Shown here one piece after another: positions 35,804 through 44,808 of a DNA stretch of 64,000 bases. The DNA lies in the NCBI GenBank assembly GCA_965215855.1, contig CBDCER010000002.1, positions 372,001 through 436,000 of the forward strand. Reading direction: 5' to 3'. The position numbers and the translations under genes were made by a program. The DNA comes from J027 sp965215855 (lineage in GTDB: Bacteria > Chloroflexota > Anaerolineae > Aggregatilineales > J027). Under the pieces are notes generated by a model. That model was not told the origin of the DNA, searched no databases, and was given only the letters and a program-made list of their open reading frames with translations. Position 1 is the first letter of the stretch. The number at the start of each line of letters is the position of its first letter.

Positions 35804-37297
35804 ATGGCAGATCTACCCCTCAATGAAAACGAAATCCACCGTATCATCAACCAGGTGATGCGTGAAGTTGGCACGGAGTATCAGCCGCATGGGCGCACAC
35901 CACGCGATGCATTGCCAACCATGGCCGACGCCGTTCCGGCTGCCCACCTGCGCGATTTGGGCACACAATTGGGCGATGGGCTATTCGCCACTCTGGATGA
36001 CGCCATCTATGCTGCCGAGGAAGCTTTCCGCGAACTCCAGGCTATGCCCCTCAGCATTCGTAACAAGATGGTCAGTGCTATGCGGCATTTCGGGACGGAT
36101 AATGCCGTTTTGCTGGGGCAGCTGGCGCATAGCGAAACGGGTATGGGTCGTCCTGAAGATAAGGTCACCAAGAACTGGATGAACGCCAATCTGACGCCTG
36201 GCCCTGAGTATCTGACCACCGAGGCATTCAGTGGCGACGATGGATTGACTATCACCGAATACGCACCCTTTGGTGTCATTGCCAGCATCATCCCCAGCAC
36301 CAACCCGACCAGCACCGTCATTAACAACAGTATCAGCATGGTCGGGGCCGGTAATGCTGTGGTTTTCAATGCCCATCCAGGGGCCAAACGCGCCAGCAAC
36401 TTTACCATTCAGTTGATGAACGAGGCCATCACCAGTGCTGGTGGGCCGCCCAATTTGCTGACAGCCTGCATTGATCCCACCATCCAGACGGCAACGGCGT
36501 TGATGCACCATCCACGTATTGCGTTGCTGGCGGTTACTGGCGGGGCTGGTGTGGTTAAAGCCGCCATGCAATCCGGTAAACGAGCAATTTGTGCTGGGCC
36601 AGGCAATCCCCCCGCAGTTGTCGATGAAACGGCGGATATTGAGCAGGCCGGGCGCGACATCGTGCGTGGGTCATCCTTCGATAACAATATCATCTGCACC
36701 ACCGAAAAAGGTACGTTCGCGGTGGATCGCGTTGCAGGCAGTCTCCTCGACGCGATGGCCGCACATGGAGCCTATGTCATCACCTCCTGGCAATTGCGTC
36801 GCCTGTGGAATGCTGTTTGCAAAGAGGATCGTGGGCCAGGCCAAGCAGCACTGATGAATAAGGAGTTCATTGGTAAACATGCGGCGGTGCTGTTGCGTGA
36901 AATTGGGGTGCGGGCTGGCCCAGAGGTGCGATCCGTTGTGGCCGAAGTCGAGCCGGATCACCCATTGGTCTGGACAGAACAGATGATGCCATTGATGCCA
37001 GTGGTGCGGCTACCCGATGTGGAGCGCGCGATTGATCTAGCTTGGCGCAGCGAGCATGGCTATCGCCATACTGCTGTCATCCATAGCAAGAATGTTGATC
37101 ATATGACCCGTATGGTCCGTGTGATGAACTGCTCAATTTTCGTCAAGAATGGGCCGAGTTTTGCCGGACTGGGCATGGAAGGCGAGGGTTACTGCTCCTA
37201 TACCATTGCCAGCCCGACTGGTGAAGGCTTGACCACCTGTCGCACGTTTTCACGTTTGCGACGATGTGCGCTCAAGGACAGCTTTCGGATCGTCTGA
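35804..37297 (+). CDS. CoA-acylating aldehyde dehydrogenase (PduP/EutE-like)
   Basis: A 497-residue enzyme that oxidises a short aldehyde (acetaldehyde or propanal class) with NAD+ and CoA to the acyl-CoA. The catalytic cysteine is C298 in NNIICTTEKG; the cofactor region includes FGVIASIIPSTNPTST and AVTGGAGVV. The first ~22 residues (NENEIHRIINQVMREVG) form an amphipathic helix, joined by a polar linker to the enzyme, like encapsulation peptides that target PduP to bacterial microcompartments. No shell-protein gene is in the window. It sits close behind the TIR gene. Confidence 0.88.
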   Translation: MADLPLNENEIHRIINQVMREVGTEYQPHGRTPRDALPTMADAVPAAHLRDLGTQLGDGLFATLDDAIYAAEEAFRELQAMPLSIRNKMVSAMRHFGTDNAVLLGQLAHSETGMGRPEDKVTKNWMNANLTPGPEYLTTEAFSGDDGLTITEYAPFGVIASIIPSTNPTSTVINNSISMVGAGNAVVFNAHPGAKRASNFTIQLMNEAITSAGGPPNLLTACIDPTIQTATALMHHPRIALLAVTGGAGVVKAAMQSGKRAICAGPGNPPAVVDETADIEQAGRDIVRGSSFDNNIICTTEKGTFAVDRVAGSLLDAMAAHGAYVITSWQLRRLWNAVCKEDRGPGQAALMNKEFIGKHAAVLLREIGVRAGPEVRSVVAEVEPDHPLVWTEQMMPLMPVVRLPDVERAIDLAWRSEHGYRHTAVIHSKNVDHMTRMVRVMNCSIFVKNGPSFAGLGMEGEGYCSYTIASPTGEGLTTCRTFSRLRRCALKDSFRIV

Positions 37298-37379
37298 AAA
37301 TAGAGTACAACAGTATTTTATCCTGGTAAGGGCACATCATTGCTCTATCCTTAGTTTCATGCATGATGGATCATTTCTC

Positions 37380-38150
37380 ATGGCTCAAGTTGGCGAAGCC
37401 TGGCAAAAAGCCTACGAACAACTAGTTGAAACCACCAAAATCCAACAGAAGCCGCCTTCGCTGTCCTATTTACGGGAACAATGGGAGCGTGAATGGAAGC
37501 CGCGCCTCAAGAAGCGATGGCTGGTGCTGCTGCTGCTGTTCCTGTTCCAAATGCTCTATTTCCCGATCAACAAACGCTCTAAAGGTGATCGCAGTCTGTT
37601 CAGCAAGCACATTGACGGGCGCACACCCCGCTGGAGCGTCTTTGTTGTGCCCTACGTGGCCGGTTTCGGCTATATTGCCAATATGAACACCATTGCCGCC
37701 GCAACGCTCTCGCCCAAATATTGGCGAGAACACTGTATGGCACTGACTTCTGTCACGTTAGCTGGATTCGCGGTGTGGATCCTATATCCGGCCCGTGTTG
37801 TCAAGCGGCCCTTCAAACCGCGCCGCTTCAATCCTTTTGATTGGGGTTTGAAAATCTTACAAGACCTGGATAAAGGCTATGGGCAATACAATTCCTTCCC
37901 CAGCAGCCATGTCTACTACGTCACGCTCGGTCTTTATTTTCTCTCAAAGGAATTCCCGCAATACCGCTGGATGCTTTATCCATCGACGCTTTTCAATGCC
38001 AGTAGCACCTTGTTAACCCACCAGCATTATTTCGCGGATGCCGCCAGTGGTTTCGTTTTTTCCCACACAGCTATCTGGTTAGCAGAACATAAACTCGTGC
38101 CCCATTTGATGAAACTAGAAGGCATCACTGACAAAGACGAAGACGCGTAG
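37380..38150 (+). CDS. PAP2-family membrane phosphatase/phosphotransferase
   Basis: A 256-residue membrane protein. The phosphatase triad is visible: VVKRPFKPRR (C1), NSFPSSHVYYV (C2), and THQHYFADAASG (C3, His and Asp). About five or six hydrophobic segments begin at WLVLLLLFLFQMLYF. The likely reaction is removal or exchange of a lipid phosphate at the membrane, as in PAP2 or inositolphosphotransferases. ATG 37380 is preferred over upstream in-frame ATGs because the sequence before it is not conserved-looking; its ribosome site is weak. Confidence 0.82.
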   Translation: MAQVGEAWQKAYEQLVETTKIQQKPPSLSYLREQWEREWKPRLKKRWLVLLLLFLFQMLYFPINKRSKGDRSLFSKHIDGRTPRWSVFVVPYVAGFGYIANMNTIAAATLSPKYWREHCMALTSVTLAGFAVWILYPARVVKRPFKPRRFNPFDWGLKILQDLDKGYGQYNSFPSSHVYYVTLGLYFLSKEFPQYRWMLYPSTLFNASSTLLTHQHYFADAASGFVFSHTAIWLAEHKLVPHLMKLEGITDKDEDA

Positions 38151-38176
38151 ACATTACACTCGCTACACCACCGCTA

Positions 38177-38185
38177 TGCTATAAT
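38177..38185 (+). promoter_or_regulatory. Extended -10 promoter for era
   Basis: TGCTATAAT (perfect TATAAT with a TG one base upstream) sits 37 bp before the era ATG, in the 72-bp gap after the PAP2 gene. The -35 is poor, which fits an extended -10 promoter. Confidence 0.6.
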
Positions 38186-38222
38186 GATGCCACTTTAGGC
38201 AATCAATCATAAGGTGGCGACC

Positions 38223-39221
38223 ATGCCCGACGAACCTCAGCATGATGAGGATGTTGTAGAAAAATTCCTTGCCAACTCGCCTGGCCTAGAAGTCTCTAAC
38301 GGTGATTTTGAGACGCGGGAGGGCCATCGCAGCGGGTTTGTAGCAGTCATTGGTCGCCCCAATGTCGGCAAAAGCACCCTCATCAATACCATCCTGGGTC
38401 AGAAAATCGCCATTGTCAGCGCCAAACCGCAAACGACGCGCATCCGCCAATTGGGTATCCTGACCCGTGAGGATATGCAAATCATCTTCGTGGATACACC
38501 TGGCATCCATCACCCACGCACGACGTTGGGTGAGTTCATGGTCGGGGTGGCGGTTCAGGCATTGCGTGATGCCGATGTTATTTTGCTCCTCAGCGATGTC
38601 AGCCAGCCTGTCACACGCCAGGACAAAAATATCGCCCCCATTATCAACGAAGCAGGCGACGACCTGAAGCTGATTCGTGTGCTGAACAAAGTAGACATTG
38701 CAGGCCAACCAGAAGACTATCTGCAGAAGCTTGACGCCCATCTGCAACTGGTCACCCACACAGCATGGGCAACGACCGTTGCTACCGATGGCAAAGGCGT
38801 GAATGAATTGCTGGAAATGATTGCCGAGCAATTGCCCGAAGGCCCACGTTTTTACCCCGCCGACCAGGTATCCGATTTGTGGATGCGTGACATCGCCGCC
38901 GAAATGATCCGTGAAGCGGCATTGCATTTGACTGAGCAAGAGATCCCCCACGCCGTTGCGGTTGGTGTGGATGAATATAAGAAGCGAGCCAACGGCGTTA
39001 TCTTCATCGCCGCCACACTATTCGTGGAGCGCGACAGCCAAAAGCCCATCATCATTGGTAAACGTGGCAGCATGATCCGGCAGATATCGACCAATGCTCG
39101 CCAGGGATTTGAGCAGTTCGTGAAGAGCAAGGTCTATCTGGATTTGCATGTCAAAGTCCTCAAGAACTGGCGACGAGATGAAAATGCGCTGCGCCGCCTG
39201 GGTTATCGAATCGAGAAATGA
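38223..39221 (+). CDS. era: GTPase Era
   Basis: A 332-residue GTPase for maturation of the 30S subunit and 16S rRNA. G1 GRPNVGKST begins at 44, G3 is VDTPGIH, and G4 is NKVD. The C-terminal KH domain has IIIGKRGSMIRQIS. An acidic N-terminal extension of about 37 residues precedes the G domain, longer than in E. coli. ATG 38223 follows AAGGTGG; an in-frame GTG 9 bases upstream is inside that site. The next gene begins 3 bp after the stop. Confidence 0.96.
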   Translation: MPDEPQHDEDVVEKFLANSPGLEVSNGDFETREGHRSGFVAVIGRPNVGKSTLINTILGQKIAIVSAKPQTTRIRQLGILTREDMQIIFVDTPGIHHPRTTLGEFMVGVAVQALRDADVILLLSDVSQPVTRQDKNIAPIINEAGDDLKLIRVLNKVDIAGQPEDYLQKLDAHLQLVTHTAWATTVATDGKGVNELLEMIAEQLPEGPRFYPADQVSDLWMRDIAAEMIREAALHLTEQEIPHAVAVGVDEYKKRANGVIFIAATLFVERDSQKPIIIGKRGSMIRQISTNARQGFEQFVKSKVYLDLHVKVLKNWRRDENALRRLGYRIEK

Positions 39222-39224
39222 TCA

Positions 39225-39926
39225 ATGCAATCACCTGTTGCTGTTCAGAACAAACAACGCACCAATTGTTTTAAACCTATGGTGGCCTGTGTTTTGGGGC
39301 CAATTCTTGCCATGACGTGCCTAGTGGGATGTGCCTGTGCGTGTGTAGGTGTCCTGGCATTCACCAGCCCCGCCCCCCCTGATCCCGAATTCGAGCCGAG
39401 CCGTACCCTGGCCCAAAGCTACGAGGACTCAATCGTCGATACCCTGCAAAATGCTGTCAGCACCGGCGGCACGTTCATACTCAACATCCAGGATGATGCG
39501 TTTGCTTCGTGGCTGAACCTGGAATATAAAGACTTGGCCGAGAAATATGACCTGGTTGGGCGCGATTCATGGCAGGGAATGGACCCTGAATTCCAGGTGC
39601 AGTTTGATAATGGGGAAATCCAACTTTATGTAGGCCAGGACATCGCGTTTTTCACGCTAGGTTCATTGGTGGCGGCTGAGTTGTCGCCACCCGCCAGCGA
39701 GTTCTCGCCTTATTTAATCGACATCAACATCACCACTATCAAAATCGGTGGCCTGGAATTCGATGAAAGTAGCAGCCGACGCAGCCTGGAACGGCGACTG
39801 GCTGAAGTCTTGACAGATCGACTGGAAGCGTTCGTTCAGCTTACGGCTGGTATCGAACGCATTGAAATCGACACAGTTTTGGCGGAAGATGGCATTTTGA
39901 CTCTAACCGGTCACACTGTTCAATAA
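39225..39926 (+). CDS. Membrane or lipoprotein of unknown function
   Basis: A 233-residue protein with an N-terminal Cys-rich hydrophobic segment (about 18-47, ACVLGPILAMTCLVGCACACVGVLAF). It reads either as a single membrane anchor or as a lipoprotein signal (LVGC). The outer part is soluble with strands (GTFILNIQDDAFASWLN, PEFQVQFDNGEIQLYVGQ, ITTIKIGGLEF). No family recognised. It follows era by 3 bp and is probably cotranscribed. Confidence 0.65.
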   Translation: MQSPVAVQNKQRTNCFKPMVACVLGPILAMTCLVGCACACVGVLAFTSPAPPDPEFEPSRTLAQSYEDSIVDTLQNAVSTGGTFILNIQDDAFASWLNLEYKDLAEKYDLVGRDSWQGMDPEFQVQFDNGEIQLYVGQDIAFFTLGSLVAAELSPPASEFSPYLIDINITTIKIGGLEFDESSSRRSLERRLAEVLTDRLEAFVQLTAGIERIEIDTVLAEDGILTLTGHTVQ

Positions 39927-40173
39927 GGAGTTGGGGGGTTGCCAATCCTTCGTTCGAGCATATTGTTGGTGAAACTCCAGATTACTTATGTGAACGATTT
40001 CTTTCTCATCTAAGCGTCCACGTCGGCCACGCTCCAACACTAATGGATATTGCCTTCCCGTCTACAGGAGAAATAATCGCCTTTCCCCATATCCATAACC
40101 GACATTAATCGTTTCATCCCGCCTTGCTGCGATTAACCATTCAGCTAGAATTCTAAAACATCTCTTCTGAACG

Positions 40174-40380
40174 TCAATAAGCTACTTTGCCACGCGACAG
40201 TAAACTCGTCCATTTCGCATAGAACCATTTGTGCTTTCTAGCGATAATTGGAGTCGTGTTTTCGTCGTTAGACTGTGGTTCTGTTTCCGCAACCCTACGA
40301 ACCATGTCCGCCTCATGCCGGTATGCTTTCAATTTCTGCTCCATATTGATAAGTGCCGTATGTACTTGAAACATACTCAT
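40174..40380 (-). CDS. Small hypothetical protein (68 aa)
   Basis: A short basic protein, MSMFQVHTALINMEQKLKAY at the N-terminus, with a predicted amphipathic helix rich in Arg/Lys/Glu. It has no membrane segment. The start has a good ribosome site (GAGGA 7 nt before the ATG), the main reason to accept it. It is divergent from the LuxR/NB-ARC gene. The flanking 39927-40173 and 40381-40589 hold no other gene I can support; a weak TTGTAG-16 nt-TATAGG pair at 40503-40530 could be the promoter for the LuxR/NB-ARC gene. Confidence 0.5.
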   Translation of the reverse strand: MSMFQVHTALINMEQKLKAYRHEADMVRRVAETEPQSNDENTTPIIARKHKWFYAKWTSLLSRGKVAY

Positions 40381-40589
40381 GATAGTTTCCTCAGATATGT
40401 GCTTTGCTTCAGATAGAGTAAGGATACGCGTTACGCATAGGAGGTTTCACCTACCATATAGGGGGACTGTGGGAGGTTTTGTGGGTCGGGAGGGGTGGTA
40501 ATTTGTAGGGTATGGGGACAATGGTATAGGATAAATGTGCTACTATTGGCGTAATTACTAAACTGGTTAAGAAATACAAGGCAGGCTAG

Positions 40590-41845
40590 GTGCAAATGAT
40601 TGATGACGGTGCCTCGTTCTTGAGGGAATCCATTACCAAACGTGAGCTAGAAGTTCTCCAGCTAATTGGGAAGGGACTTTCTAACCAGGATGTTGCCGAT
40701 GAGCTGGTGATTAGTTTGGGTACTGCGCGATGGTATAGCAAACAAATCTACGGCAAGCTCAACGTTCATTCTCGTGCTGAGGCAATTGTGCGGGCAGGAG
40801 AGTTGGGACTGCTGGATGGTCCACAGGAAGTGCCAGCAAAGAAAAAGGTATCCATTGTCACAAAGCACAATCTGCCCCCACAACCCACATTACTAATCGG
40901 GCGTGACACTGAAATTGAAGAACTTAAAACCTTATTGCTGACATCACGATTGGTGACCCTTACCGGGCCAGGCGGTGTTGGAAAGACTCGCTTGAGCATA
41001 CAAGTGGCGGCAAATCTACTTAACAAATTTCCAGATGGCGTTATTTTTGTTGATCTGGCGGCAATTAGTGATTCTGAGATGGTGGCAACCACAATTGGAA
41101 CAATTCTAGGCATCAAGTCCAAAAGTGGAAATGCGTCCCTGGTAGGTCTGAAGCGGTTTTTGCATGATAAGCGTATGTTGTTGGTACTTGATAATTTCGA
41201 GCAAGTGATCGCGGCAGCACCAGTGATTGGTAAGTTAGTTGCTGGTGCGCCGAAATCAAGTCTAATGGTCACCAGCCGCGAAGCTCTGAAAGTATATGGC
41301 GAACATGAATATATGCTACAACCGCTACGGATTCCGAAAATGGGGAGTAAGTTGTCTCTGGAAGAACTCGCTCAGTACGCTGCAATTACGCTCTTTCTCC
41401 AACGTGCCCGTGCAGTGAAGCGTGATTTTGAGCTAAATGAGAGAAATGCACCTGTTGTAGCTGATATCTGTACTCGGTTAGATGGCTTACCCTTAGCGAT
41501 TGAACTTGCCGCAGCCCGTATCAGAATCTTTACGCCGCAAGCGTTATTGGATCGCCTTGAAAACCGGTTCAAGATGTTAGTATCGAGTATGCACGGAATA
41601 CCAAATAGACAGCGAACGTTACTCAGTGCCATCGATTGGAGTTATGACCTTTTATCTGATGCAGAGAAAATCCTTTTTGCGCGTTTGAGTGTATTTACCA
41701 GTGGATGCAGCCTGGAAGCGATTGAGGCGATATGCAGCCCCGAACTCGATCATGATGTGTTGGATGACTTAGACTCGCTCTTGAATAAAAGCTTGTTACG
41801 ACAGGAAGAAACTGCGCTTGGCGAACCACGTTTTGTGATGCTGGA
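40590..41845 (+). pseudogene. LuxR-NB-ARC-TPR regulator, 5' part (split by insertion sequence)
   Basis: This is the first 419 codons of a regulator interrupted by the IS. An N-terminal LuxR-type HTH (residues ~15-75, ITKRELEVLQLIGKGLSNQDVADEL) is joined to an AP-ATPase/NB-ARC domain with Walker A GPGGVGKTR, Walker B LLVLDNFEQV and the GLPLAIELAAARI motif. Reading continues 14 codons into the IS and stops at 41888. GTG 40590 or ATG 40596 may start it. The intact ancestor would be 769 residues. The truncated product would keep DNA-binding and ATPase domains but lose the TPR sensor part. Confidence 0.88.
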
Positions 41846-41911
41846 TATAGTTACCCCCATCGTCAAGACCACAGATTGGCAAAATTAAGCTCGGAAATTG
41901 ATACCAGAATC

Positions 41912-42718
41912 TCAACAAGATCGATAAACCTCGCTGGGAACCCGGTAAGCCAGGCTCTGATGGGGTCGTTCATGATTATAGAAATGGAAGTAGTCGTGTA
42001 GCCCCCTTTCCAATGCTGGAACGGTTTCATAATGCTTCAAGTAGATGTCCTCATATTTGACGGTACGCCACAAGCGTTCGACAAAGATGTTGTCCAGGGC
42101 ACGCCCGCGCCCATCCATGCTGATAGCAATATTCGCCGCCTGCAAACGTCCGGTAAACTTATCCGCTGTAAATTGAGCGCCCTGATCGGTGTTGAAGATC
42201 TCAGGTGTGTGCTGGCGGAGTGCTAATTCCAGGGCCGCCAGGCAAAAGCTGCCTTCCAGCGTGTTGGATAGCTGCCAGGCCAGTACATAGCGGCTAAACC
42301 AATCGATAATAGCCACCAGATACATGAATCCTTGCTGTAAGGGCACATACGTGATGTCGGTACTCCAGACGTGATTAGGGCGGGTGATCGCCACGTTTCG
42401 CAGCAGGTAGGGATAAATCTTGTGGCCTGGTGCCGGCTGGGTCAGCTTCCGTCTGGGAACAATAGCCTGTAAACCCATCAGCCGCATCAAGCGGGCGATA
42501 CGCTTGGGATTGACTAGATGTCCCAGCCGCCGTAAATGGACGGTCATTTTAGGGTACCCGTAGAAGGGCGTTTTCAGATATTGTTCATCAATTAGCCGCA
42601 TCAGTTGCAGATTGAAGGGTGTTTCCCCCGCTGGTTTCATATAATATGTTGCGCGGTTGAGACCCACCAAGGCGCACTGCCGCCGAATACTGATGTCAGG
42701 ATGCTGGTTGTCTATCAT
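41912..42718 (-). CDS. IS3-family transposase OrfB (DDE integrase core)
   Basis: A 268-residue rve-type transposase catalytic part. The DDE residues are in WSTDITYV, FNTDQGAQFT and the glutamate of NIFVERLWRTVKYE. The N-terminal helix-turn region is ISIRRQCALVGLNRATYY, and the end HYFHFYNHERPHQSL-like segment is typical. It is open upstream to the A9 tract at 42750-42758, in the +1 frame relative to orfA, so a fused OrfAB product needs a frame change there. Confidence 0.92.
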   Translation of the reverse strand: MIDNQHPDISIRRQCALVGLNRATYYMKPAGETPFNLQLMRLIDEQYLKTPFYGYPKMTVHLRRLGHLVNPKRIARLMRLMGLQAIVPRRKLTQPAPGHKIYPYLLRNVAITRPNHVWSTDITYVPLQQGFMYLVAIIDWFSRYVLAWQLSNTLEGSFCLAALELALRQHTPEIFNTDQGAQFTADKFTGRLQAANIAISMDGRGRALDNIFVERLWRTVKYEDIYLKHYETVPALERGLHDYFHFYNHERPHQSLAYRVPSEVYRSC

Positions 42719-42731
42719 CGCCCGTTTGGCC

Positions 42732-43025
42732 TCAACTGTAGGGGGTAACTTTTTTTTTCAGCCACTCAAGTTCCATCTTGAGCCGCCCAATCTGTTCGTA
42801 TAATTCCGCTTCAGGAACACCTGTTTCCTTTTGTTTTTGTGTTTTGTTTCCCCGTTCAAAAACGCTGGCTCCGCCTTTGAGCAATTGCCTTTTCCAGTCA
42901 CGCACCAGCGTTGGATGAATCTGATGTTCGCTGGCGATCTCATTGACCGTTCTTTTTTCTTTGATCGCTTCCATTGCCACCCGGAACTTGAACTGGGCGC
43001 TGTATGCTCGTCGTTTTCTACTCAT
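42732..43025 (-). CDS. IS3-family transposase OrfA (HTH, leucine zipper)
   Basis: A 97-residue DNA-binding part of the IS transposase. The HTH (FKFRVAMEAIKEKRTVNEIASEHQ) is followed by a leucine-zipper-like helix (AELYEQIGRLKMELEWLKKK). It ends just after a run of nine adenines (LKKK codons). It binds the inverted repeats and helps the fused transposase. Confidence 0.9.
   Translation of the reverse strand: MSRKRRAYSAQFKFRVAMEAIKEKRTVNEIASEHQIHPTLVRDWKRQLLKGGASVFERGNKTQKQKETGVPEAELYEQIGRLKMELEWLKKKVTPYS
42750..42758 (-). promoter_or_regulatory. A9 slippery tract between orfA and orfB
   Basis: Nine A residues on the coding strand (CTG-A9-GTTACC). Loss of one A in the transcript, or a +1 shift, would join orfA to the orfB frame (reading TTA CCC CCT ACA GTT GAG GCC). 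The usual IS3 -1 shift would instead hit a stop after about a dozen codons. Confidence 0.6.
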
Positions 43026-43107
43026 CTTTTTCTCTCCACAAGTTGCTCTGATTTTATCCTCAAAACGAGTTATCCTTGTGGTCTAGTTTTTGGGGGTAAG
43101 TATAGGA

Positions 43108-44161
43108 AACAATTCACGAGTACGCCCGTGAACAATTATCGCAAGGCGTCGAGTTTGCGACAACGCAACGACGACATGCTGAATATTTCCTGGCCTGGGC
43201 AAAAACTGCCAGCAAAGATTTTCGGGGCGAACACGAGCATATTTGGATGCAGCGTTTTGAATCTGAACACGATAATTTTCGGGCTGCGCTTAGATGGTTG
43301 CTGGAAAATGACATCATTAGCTTTGCAGAGCTTGCGAGTGTTCTAGAACGCTTCTGGTATATTCAGGGTTATCCTGTCGAAGGTCGGGAGTGGGTCGAGA
43401 GGGCGATAGATAGATTGGAGGAAATCCCACGCACACTACACGCCAGTCTGTATGTTGCAGGCGGGAACCTCGCCTTTCCGCAGGGTGACCTTGTTCAAGC
43501 AGAAGCCTTGCTCAAACAAGCATTAGAAATTTCGCGCCAACTTGACGATAAAATCAATGTTGCATGGTCACTTATCTATTTGGCAAACATATATGATGAA
43601 AGCATAGCCCTCGTTGAGGAAGGAATTACGCTTTTTGAACAACTCAATCATACCAAAGGTCTGGCACAGGCTTATAACATACTGGGCGAAATAGCACGGT
43701 CTGCGGGTGAATATCGCCGCGCTCAAGAGGCTTATGAAATGTGCCTTGATCTATCACGGCAAACAGGCGAAGAGGTACGCATCGCCATGCTTCTCAACAA
43801 TCTCAGCTTTGTCGCTTATCATGATCAGGATTATGCACATGCGGAACAACTTGCGCGTAAGTGCCTAATGACTTGTCTCGAAATCGAGAATATGAGTTTG
43901 ACCGCGCACAATATACTTTCAACGGCAAATGTGCTTGCAATCAACGGCGATCCAAAACGTTCGATGCGGATCTTAAGCGCGTGCGATGCCTGGTTTGAGG
44001 AGCGAGGTCTCGTTTACCTCCCCACCGATAAACAAGAAGCAGATCGTCTCATTGCTGATCTTCGGACTCGCCTTGGCGCTGAGGAGTTTGAAGATACATG
44101 GCGCGAAGGACAGCAACTATCTTTAGAACAGGCGATAGAGCTAGCACTTCAATATTCCTGA
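43108..44161 (+). pseudogene. LuxR-NB-ARC-TPR regulator, 3' part (split by insertion sequence)
   Basis: This is the remaining 350 codons of the regulator. The reconstructed junction gives ETIHEYAREQLSQGVEF, the linker typical of this family. The TPR-like helical repeats of the sensor part follow (LHASLYVAGGNLAFPQGDLVQAE..., AYNILGEIARSAGEYRRAQEAYEMC, LLNNLSFVAYHDQDYAHAEQ). The fragment has no evident ribosome site of its own; the ATG at 43247 is internal. The coding is undamaged apart from the insertion, so the event looks recent. Confidence 0.88.
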
Positions 44162-44258
44162 TTCCACCGTTCACGCTGGACTTGATATATATACAGATCT
44201 ATCGCCAGTTCTGTCTTAAGTTTAGCGGTTTGGGCGAAAGTCCGGTAAGGAGTTACCA

Positions 44259-44807
44259 ATGCAACCTATATTTGTTTTCGAAGATATTGAAACCGCCCCG
44301 CGCCGTCGCTTGTTCACGCTGTTTGGCGTGCCCTGGACCGCAACGCCGAGCGCGTGGCAAAGTCTGGTGTTTCTGACGGTGGTTGGTCTGATTATTGCAC
44401 TGATCTTTTTGCCCGGCTGGAGCCTCGGCTCGCGGCTGCTATTTGGGGTGATCTACGGGCTATTGATCAAAACCATCTACCTTGTTCACGATTTGGGGCA
44501 TGTGTTGGGCGGCAAATATGTCGGCGCACCAATGGATGAAGCCCTCATCACTGGCACGCGCCACATCAATATTTATCGCGGTCCCCAGGACTATCCGAGC
44601 CGTGTCCATCTGAGCCGGGCACTGGGTGGACCGTTGCTAAATATCATGGTGGGAATCGTTGGCCTGACTATCTGGGGGATTGTTGGCGGCCATGTGCTGT
44701 TATTTTTTGGCCTGGGCAATCTCTTGTTCGGCCTGGGTAGTTTTGTGCCAGTTCCCTCGGTTGATGGCGAGGTTATCTGGCGTGAATTGCGCCGCAGCCG
44801 ATCATAG
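44259..44807 (+). CDS. M50-like membrane protein with altered HDxxH motif
   Basis: A 182-residue protein with about four membrane segments. It resembles a compact site-2 protease: helix LIKTIYLVHDLGHVLGG carries H77-D78-L-G-H81 where active enzymes have HExxH. GGPLLNIMVGIVG corresponds to the conserved Asn helix, and FVPVPSVDGEVIW to the NPDG/LDG loop. Glutamate-to-aspartate at the catalytic base may weaken or abolish proteolysis. A perfect AAGGAG lies 6 nt before ATG 44259. It is tail-to-tail with ribF (1 bp between stops). Confidence 0.68.
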   Translation: MQPIFVFEDIETAPRRRLFTLFGVPWTATPSAWQSLVFLTVVGLIIALIFLPGWSLGSRLLFGVIYGLLIKTIYLVHDLGHVLGGKYVGAPMDEALITGTRHINIYRGPQDYPSRVHLSRALGGPLLNIMVGIVGLTIWGIVGGHVLLFFGLGNLLFGLGSFVPVPSVDGEVIWRELRRSRS

Positions 44808-44808
44808 T

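Larger units (their letters stand above)
41846..43104 (-). mobile_element. IS3-family insertion sequence, 1259 bp
   Basis: The element has 28-bp terminal inverted repeats (41846-41873 and 43077-43104; 22 of 28 match, beginning TATA-TTACCCCCA and ending AGACCACA). It is flanked by the 3-bp direct repeat GGA (41843-41845 and 43105-43107). It carries orfA and orfB on the minus strand. The boundaries are confirmed by the host gene: deleting 1262 bp (element plus one GGA) restores the frame and the family-typical VMLETIHEYAREQL. Confidence 0.92.

Noticed and set aside
41843..43107. TATA target duplication with element ends at GTTACC/GTAAG
   Set aside because: A 4-bp duplication would leave the host gene out of frame, while GGA with ends TATA...TATA restores frame and family sequence.
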